Made by a program: the position numbers and the translations under genes. A stretch of DNA of 42,962 nt from Streptococcus sp. A12 (lineage in GTDB: Bacteria; Bacillota; Bacilli; Lactobacillales; Streptococcaceae): contig NZ_CAJPOU010000011.1 of NCBI RefSeq assembly GCF_905372335.1, positions 1-42,962 on the forward strand, in the 5' to 3' direction. Positions 38,525 to 42,962 of this stretch are shown piece by piece. Position 1 is the first letter of the stretch. Each line of letters starts with the position of its first letter. A model generated the notes under the pieces. The model searched no databases. It was given only the letters and a program-made list of their open reading frames with translations, and was not told the origin of the DNA.

Positions 38525-40864
38525 ATGGAAATGAATGAATTAAAGGGATTAACCCATGAAGAGGTCCGCAAAAAAATACAGCGTGGCCAAACCAACGAAT
38601 TTAAAGCGAATACCAGTACCAGTACCTGGCAAATCATCAAGCGCAATGTCTTCACCTTGTTTAATGCTTTAAACTTTGTGATCGCCCTCGCTTTGGTTGC
38701 GGTACAAGCCTGGAGCAACCTGGTCTTTTTTGCAGTCATCTGCTTTAATGCCTTATCCGGAATTGCCACAGAGCTCCGCGCTAAACGGATGATTGATAAA
38801 TTGAATTTGATGAGTAAGGAACTCGTCATTGTCATCCGAGCCGGGGAAGAAGAAACCATTGATCCAGAGAAAATCGTCCTTGGCGACCTGATTAAGCTAT
38901 CAGCTGGAGGCCAAATTCCGAGTGATGCCATCGTTCAAAAGGGAGTTGCTGAAGCCAATGAAGCCATGCTCACAGGAGAAAGTGACTTGGTTCTCAAGGA
39001 AGAGGGAGATGAACTTCTATCCGGAAGCTTCTTAGCGAGTGGTCAGGTCTACGCTCGTGTCAGTCGTGTGGGGGCCAATAACTATGCTAATAAATTAATG
39101 GTAGAGGCAAAAACTCTCAAACCCATCAATTCCCGCATTCTCTATAATCTCGCAAAAATCTCTAGTTTTACTGGAAAGATTATTATCCCATTTGGAATTG
39201 CTCTCTTCTGTGAAGCCTTTTTGATTAAACTGCTTCCAATGAAAGATTCTGTGATTACCTCTTCCACTGCTCTCTTAGGCATGTTGCCAAAAGGGATTGC
39301 CCTTCTGACAGTGACCTCTCTCTTGACAGCCGTGATCAAGTTAGGGATGCGCAAGGTCTTGGTCCAAGAGATGTACTCTGTGGAAACCTTGGCTCGTGTT
39401 GATACTCTTTGTTTGGATAAGACAGGAACCATCACCCAAGGAAAAATGACCGTCAAAGGCATTCACTCCCTGTCTGAACACTTTTCTGAAGAAACTATCG
39501 AAGTTATTCTCTCTGCCTATATGCAAAATTCTGAGGATAACAACCCAACTGCCCAAGCTATCCGCAAAGCATATGGCGAGTTAGAACACGCTTATACAGC
39601 CGAATCAATCATTCCATTTTCAAGTGATCGAAAATGGGGTGCCATGACTCTGAAAAACTTGGGGACCGTTTATTTGGGGGCACCAGAAATGCTCCTCAAA
39701 GAAAATCTTCCAGCGGTATTGGAAGCCCAAGCCCATGGATCTCGGGTCTTGATCTTAGCTCGCAGTGTGGAAGCCATCGATATGCATGATTTGACTTTGC
39801 CAAGTGATGTAGAAGCGATCGCCGTCATTGAAATCCTCGATCCAATCCGCGAAGGGGCTGCCGAAACCTTGGATTATCTTCGCTCCCAAGATGTGGATCT
39901 CAAAATCATCTCTGGTGATAATCCTGTCACTGTTTCTTACATTGCTAAGGAAGCTGGTTTTGAAAGCTACGAAAGTTATATTGACTGTTCTAAGATTGAG
40001 GACGATGAGTTGGTGGACCTAGCTGAAAGTACAGCCATTTTTGGACGGGTTTCTCCTCATCAGAAGAAACTCTTGATTCAAACCCTCAAGGCCGCTGGTC
40101 GAACCACTGCCATGACAGGGGACGGGGTCAATGATATCCTAGCCTTACGAGAAGCTGACTGCTCCATCGTGATGGCCGAAGGCGATCCTGCAACCCGTCA
40201 AATTGCCAATCTCGTCTTGTTAAACTCTGACTTTAATGATGTTCCAGAAATTCTCTTTGAAGGTCGTCGGGTCGTCAATAACATTGGACGAATCGCTCCT
40301 ATCTTCTTTATTAAGACGATCTACTCCTTCGTTCTGGCGATTATTTGTATCGCAAGTGCCCTTTTATTTGACATCAACTACTTGTTGATCTTCCCATTTA
40401 TTCCGATTCAGATTACGCTGATTGACCAGTTTGTCGAAGGATTCCCTCCATTTGTCTTAACCTTTGAACGAAACATTAAGCCAGTGGAAAAACACTTCCT
40501 CAAACGCTCCTTGCATCTGGCCTTACCAAATGCCTTGATGGTTGTCTTTAGCGTCTTATTTGTTCGTTTATGGGGAGCTCATCATGGCTGGTCTATCCTG
40601 GACATGTCTACCCTTTCCTACTACTTGTTAGGATCTATTGGCTTCTTGTCCGTTATTCGAGCTTGCTTGCCACTCAATATCTGGCGAGGTCTCTTAATTA
40701 TCTTCTCTGTCTGCGGTTTCTATCTCTCTGCCTTTTACTTGAAAGGTCTGATTGAAATCGGAACATTGACAGCTGTGACCTTCCCAGTCTACCTTGCCTT
40801 GATGGCTCTCTTTACGGGAATCTTCATCTTGGCGACTATTTATCAAAATTATGAATTTGATTAA
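38525..40864 (+). CDS. P-type cation-transporting ATPase (CtpE-like)
   Basis: Membrane ATPase moving cations, probably calcium-type by resemblance to CtpE. 779 residues. Actuator loop TGES at 150-153, phosphorylation motif DKTGTIT with D298, and hinge TGDGVNDIL around 531-538. About ten membrane segments are visible; helix four carries LGMLPKGIALL in place of the PEGL of Ca pumps or CPx of heavy-metal pumps, so substrate is uncertain. No N-terminal metal-binding domain. No Shine-Dalgarno precedes either ATG (38525 or 38531), which fits a leaderless message. Confidence 0.92.
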   Translation: MEMNELKGLTHEEVRKKIQRGQTNEFKANTSTSTWQIIKRNVFTLFNALNFVIALALVAVQAWSNLVFFAVICFNALSGIATELRAKRMIDKLNLMSKELVIVIRAGEEETIDPEKIVLGDLIKLSAGGQIPSDAIVQKGVAEANEAMLTGESDLVLKEEGDELLSGSFLASGQVYARVSRVGANNYANKLMVEAKTLKPINSRILYNLAKISSFTGKIIIPFGIALFCEAFLIKLLPMKDSVITSSTALLGMLPKGIALLTVTSLLTAVIKLGMRKVLVQEMYSVETLARVDTLCLDKTGTITQGKMTVKGIHSLSEHFSEETIEVILSAYMQNSEDNNPTAQAIRKAYGELEHAYTAESIIPFSSDRKWGAMTLKNLGTVYLGAPEMLLKENLPAVLEAQAHGSRVLILARSVEAIDMHDLTLPSDVEAIAVIEILDPIREGAAETLDYLRSQDVDLKIISGDNPVTVSYIAKEAGFESYESYIDCSKIEDDELVDLAESTAIFGRVSPHQKKLLIQTLKAAGRTTAMTGDGVNDILALREADCSIVMAEGDPATRQIANLVLLNSDFNDVPEILFEGRRVVNNIGRIAPIFFIKTIYSFVLAIICIASALLFDINYLLIFPFIPIQITLIDQFVEGFPPFVLTFERNIKPVEKHFLKRSLHLALPNALMVVFSVLFVRLWGAHHGWSILDMSTLSYYLLGSIGFLSVIRACLPLNIWRGLLIIFSVCGFYLSAFYLKGLIEIGTLTAVTFPVYLALMALFTGIFILATIYQNYEFD

Positions 40865-40875
40865 ACAACTCTTGG

Positions 40876-40912
40876 ATAAGGATGGAACAAAAGTTCTGTC
40901 CTTATTTTTTCT
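40876..40912 (+). terminator. P-type ATPase gene terminator
   Basis: ATAAGGATGGAAC (40876-40888) pairs with GTTCTGTCCTTAT (40893-40905) with G-U pairs around AAAA, followed by a T-run. Confidence 0.9.
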
Positions 40913-40947
40913 TATCCCTTTCTATGCTTTTCCCCGCCCTCTTTTCA

Positions 40948-40956
40948 TGCTATAAT
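40948..40956 (+). promoter_or_regulatory. Extended -10 directly before trmN6
   Basis: TGCTATAAT ends at 40956 and the ATG is at 40963, again a gap of 6 bases. The -35 (TTTTCC, 40928-40933) is weak. Confidence 0.7.
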
Positions 40957-40962
40957 AGAGCC

Positions 40963-41709
40963 ATGAACGATATCGAATTAAAAGACGGCGAACGCGTCAA
41001 CCAACTATTTTCTAGTGATGTAAAAATCATTCAAAACAGAGAGGTTTTTAGCTATTCTATTGATAGTGTCCTTTTGTCACGTTTTCCTAAGTTGCCCAAC
41101 CGTGGTCTGATTGTCGATCTTTGTGCCGGCAATGGCGCTGTCGGACTCTTCGCTAGCACGCGAACCAAAGCAACCATCGTTGGAGTGGAGATACAAGAAA
41201 GACTCGCCGACATGGCAGAGCGTTCCATCCAATTGAATGACCTCTCCGACCGTATGTCCATGATTACCGATGATTTAAAAAATTTGCCCCACCATTTCCC
41301 TGGTAGTAAAATCGACCTTATTCTCTGTAATCCTCCCTACTTTAAAGTGGACGAGCATTCCAATTTAAATGAGAGCCCTCATTATTTGCTAGCACGTCAC
41401 GAGATCACCACCAATTTGGACCAAATTTGTCAAGTGGCCCAACGGACTCTCAAGTCCAATGGCCGACTCGTCATGGTCCATCGTCCGGATCGCTTCTTAG
41501 ATATCATTGAAACCATGAAACACTACAATCTGGCTCCTAAACGGATTCAATTTGTCTATCCCAAGGTCCATAAAGATGCCAACATGCTTCTCATTGAGGC
41601 CATTAAAGATGGATCGCGAGATGGTCTAAAAATTCTGCCTCCACTGTTCATCCATGAGGAAGATGGAAGCTATACGCCGGAGATTCATGAAATTTATTAT
41701 GGAAACTAA
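40963..41709 (+). CDS. trmN6: tRNA1(Val) A37 N6-methyltransferase
   Basis: SAM-dependent methyltransferase, 248 residues. SAM-binding motif IVDLCAGNGAVGLFAS and catalytic NPPY (LILCNPPYFKVD), typical of the TrmN6/YfiC family that methylates A37 of tRNA-Val. The N-terminus MNDIELKDGERVNQLF is characteristic. A longer frame from 40882 is rejected because it would place the -10 element inside the gene. No Shine-Dalgarno lies before the ATG. The next gene overlaps its end by 11 bases. Confidence 0.92.
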   Translation: MNDIELKDGERVNQLFSSDVKIIQNREVFSYSIDSVLLSRFPKLPNRGLIVDLCAGNGAVGLFASTRTKATIVGVEIQERLADMAERSIQLNDLSDRMSMITDDLKNLPHHFPGSKIDLILCNPPYFKVDEHSNLNESPHYLLARHEITTNLDQICQVAQRTLKSNGRLVMVHRPDRFLDIIETMKHYNLAPKRIQFVYPKVHKDANMLLIEAIKDGSRDGLKILPPLFIHEEDGSYTPEIHEIYYGN

Positions 41710-41983
41710 AGCTTATATGTATGTAGTCCAGTGTGCAGATGGGACCCTTTATACTGGCTACACCACCGATATCGAACGCCGTATCAAAACCCACAATGCT
41801 GGCAAAGGCGCCAAATATACACGTCCCAGACTTCCTGTGACCTTGATCTACCAAGAGTCTTTCCCCGACAAAAGAGCTGCTATGTCAGCCGAAGCACTCT
41901 TTAAACGGAAGAGCCGAGAGGAAAAACTGACCTATATCAAGCATCAACAATCTAAACTAGATCCAGAACAAAAAGACACCTAA
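41699..41983 (+). CDS. GIY-YIG nuclease-domain protein (YhbQ/UPF0213-like)
   Basis: 94-residue protein with a single GIY-YIG domain: YMYVVQCADGTLYTGYTTDIERRI at the start (YVV and YTG replace GIY and YIG), AKYTRPRLPVTLIYQE, then EALFKRKSREEK. It is in the small UPF0213/YhbQ-type group, whose role is unclear, perhaps DNA repair. Start at 41699 gives an 11-base overlap with trmN6, the usual arrangement; upstream in-frame Met codons lie inside trmN6. Confidence 0.9.
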   Translation: METKAYMYVVQCADGTLYTGYTTDIERRIKTHNAGKGAKYTRPRLPVTLIYQESFPDKRAAMSAEALFKRKSREEKLTYIKHQQSKLDPEQKDT

Positions 41984-42012
41984 ATGATCTAACAATCATC
42001 TGTTTGCATGCT

Positions 42013-42040
42013 AAAAGGAGCTCCCAAGAGCTCCTTTTTT
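42013..42040. terminator. Bidirectional terminator between GIY-YIG and GNAT genes
   Basis: AAAAGGAGCTC (42013-42023) and GAGCTCCTTTT (42028-42038) around CCAA, with Ts on both sides; the flanking genes converge here. Confidence 0.92.
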
Positions 42041-42047
42041 TAATCAT

Positions 42048-42686
42048 CTAGGATTCGTCATCAAGGGTCTTCAAAAAGGCCCAATTTCCAACACTTTGTT
42101 TTCCATAGTCAAGAACCATAGAATCTAATAGGACGAATTCATTTTTTTCATAGAAAAAGACATTTTGCTGGGTACTGGTAATCAAGCCTAGACGCTTACA
42201 ACCTTTGGCTTTGACGTAAGGCTCAATCCCGTTTTGGAGAAAATGACTACCAACCCCTTGGCCCTGAACAGTTGGCCTCACAGCAAACATCATTAAATAC
42301 CAGTCGAAGTTTCCGGATTTTTTCAAATGTTGCTCCGAACGCTCCACCAGGTCCAGATATTTCATCAATTTCCAAGGGCTAATGTAACGGAATAACTTAA
42401 AAATTCCATTTAGTAAGTAAGAGACCATCGAGAAATCTTTTTGTTGCAAGAGTCCTACAGCTATAATTTCTCCATCTCGTTCAGCAACTAAGCACGTTTC
42501 CCCTTTGATGTAGAGCTTGACTAACAAGGTATGTAATAGCTCAATAAAGGCCGGAAAGTATTCAGACTTTTTTAAATCTTCTTTAATGACGGTTAAAAAT
42601 GGATAATTCATAAAAGCATCGGCGCAGACTTTTCCAATTAGCTTGTACTCATCTAGCCTTGCTTCTCTATATACGATCCTTTCCAT
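42048..42686 (-). CDS. GNAT-family N-acetyltransferase
   Basis: 212 residues. Acetyl-CoA-binding motif A is MFAVRPTVQGQGVGSHFL, with RLGLITSTQQNVFFYEKNEF as motif B. Substrate unknown. AAGGAG precedes the ATG. A promoter lies about 30 bases upstream. It is a single-gene unit. Confidence 0.9.
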   Translation of the reverse strand: MERIVYREARLDEYKLIGKVCADAFMNYPFLTVIKEDLKKSEYFPAFIELLHTLLVKLYIKGETCLVAERDGEIIAVGLLQQKDFSMVSYLLNGIFKLFRYISPWKLMKYLDLVERSEQHLKKSGNFDWYLMMFAVRPTVQGQGVGSHFLQNGIEPYVKAKGCKRLGLITSTQQNVFFYEKNEFVLLDSMVLDYGKQSVGNWAFLKTLDDES

Positions 42687-42714
42687 ACGGCAACTCCTTC
42701 ATTCTAATAAAACT

Positions 42715-42743
42715 ATTATACTGTAAAACACTATTATTTTCGA
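42715..42743 (-). promoter_or_regulatory. GNAT gene promoter
   Basis: TCGAAA (42743-42738) and TATAAT (42720-42715), spacer 17. Confidence 0.65.
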
Positions 42744-42875
42744 TTGTAATGTGAAATTATCACATAAATCCTTACAAATCAGAAGCCATTTGAATAGTGA
42801 ATGAAAGCTTAATCAGATTTATGGACATTGGGAACCAATTTTTGAAGAATGACGGAACTACTCCTGCATAGAAAC

Positions 42876-42902
42876 AAAAAAAGCTGGGACAAAAGTCCTA
42901 GC
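42876..42902 (-). terminator. Terminator of a gene beyond the right edge
   Basis: GCTGGGAC/GTCCTAGC (42883-42890/42895-42902) around AAAA, followed by seven Ts on the minus strand. It would serve a minus-strand gene lying to the right of the window. Confidence 0.7.
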
Positions 42903-42962
42903 CTCTAAATTGTCTTTGGATTATCGAGCAAGACGCAGTGGTTGAGTGGGCTCTACTACGCT
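42896..42962. repeat. Probable intergenic repeat, cut by the right edge
   Basis: The stretch ending GTTGAGTGGGCTCTACTACG resembles sequence I recall as recurring between genes in Mitis-group streptococci. Only one copy is in the window and it runs off the edge, so the call rests on recall. Confidence 0.35.

Noticed and set aside
38455..38931. 158-residue minus-strand open frame
   Set aside because: Antisense to the 5' end of the P-type ATPase gene, no promoter or ribosome-binding site.
1..42962. CRISPR array, tRNA or rRNA genes, prophage, insertion sequence
   Set aside because: No regular spaced direct repeats, no cloverleaf with T-loop signature, no integrase or transposase was seen.

Overview
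The window reads as a chromosomal segment of a Streptococcus, most likely of the Sanguinis/Mitis group. I infer this from the gene content: a class Ib nrdHEF operon, coiA-pepF-trmR-prsA order, comEA-comEC with a SigX (ComX) cin-box, holA-sodA, an arginine deiminase operon with its own Crp/Fnr regulator and ArgR, and Gram-positive Shine-Dalgarno sequences and lipoboxes. Species cannot be fixed from sequence reading alone.

Layout: (1) 1-1134, ptsI (cut by the left edge) and ptsH, minus strand. (2) 1231-5849, nrdH-nrdE-nrdF on the plus strand behind two NrdR-like boxes, with an attenuator-like hairpin pair between nrdH and nrdE and an AT-rich DUF4238-type gene inserted between nrdE and nrdF. (3) 5941-6172, a structured non-coding repeat. 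(4) 6248-14233, a minus-strand run coiA, pepF, trmR, prsA, then an alanine T-box leader, a LURP-one-related gene and alaS. (5) 14388-19988, a lipoprotein gene, a second copy of the repeat, two DacA-like D,D-carboxypeptidases flanking an MFS permease, and nagB. (6) 20192-21705, queA-argR, plus strand. (7) 21753-29155, the arginine deiminase cluster arcA-arcB-arcC-arcD-arcT with its Crp/Fnr regulator, with cre sites and internal terminators. (8) 29298-37541, a beta-lactamase-fold gene, a HerA/DUF853 ATPase, sodA, holA, a DUF805 gene, comEC and comEA. (9) 37644-42686, plsC, a P-type cation ATPase, trmN6, a GIY-YIG protein and a GNAT acetyltransferase. The right edge enters a probable intergenic repeat.

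How the genes work together: ArcD imports arginine and exports ornithine, ArcA/ArcB/ArcC turn arginine into ornithine, ammonia, CO2 and ATP, and ArgR, the Crp/Fnr regulator and CcpA (through cre sites) probably tune this to arginine, oxygen and sugar. nagB carries a cre-like site over its promoter and ptsHI supplies the HPr that signals to CcpA. The competence genes coiA and comEA/comEC share the SigX box. nrdHEF feeds DNA synthesis and its NrdR boxes fit dNTP-responsive control.

The least ordinary parts are the DUF4238-type gene inside the ribonucleotide reductase operon, the two-copy structured repeat, the nrdH-nrdE attenuator, three genes whose -10 hexamers lie 6-9 bases before the start codon (candidate leaderless mRNAs), and a DacA paralogue with an altered SxN motif. 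No tRNA, rRNA, CRISPR array, insertion sequence or prophage was recognised.
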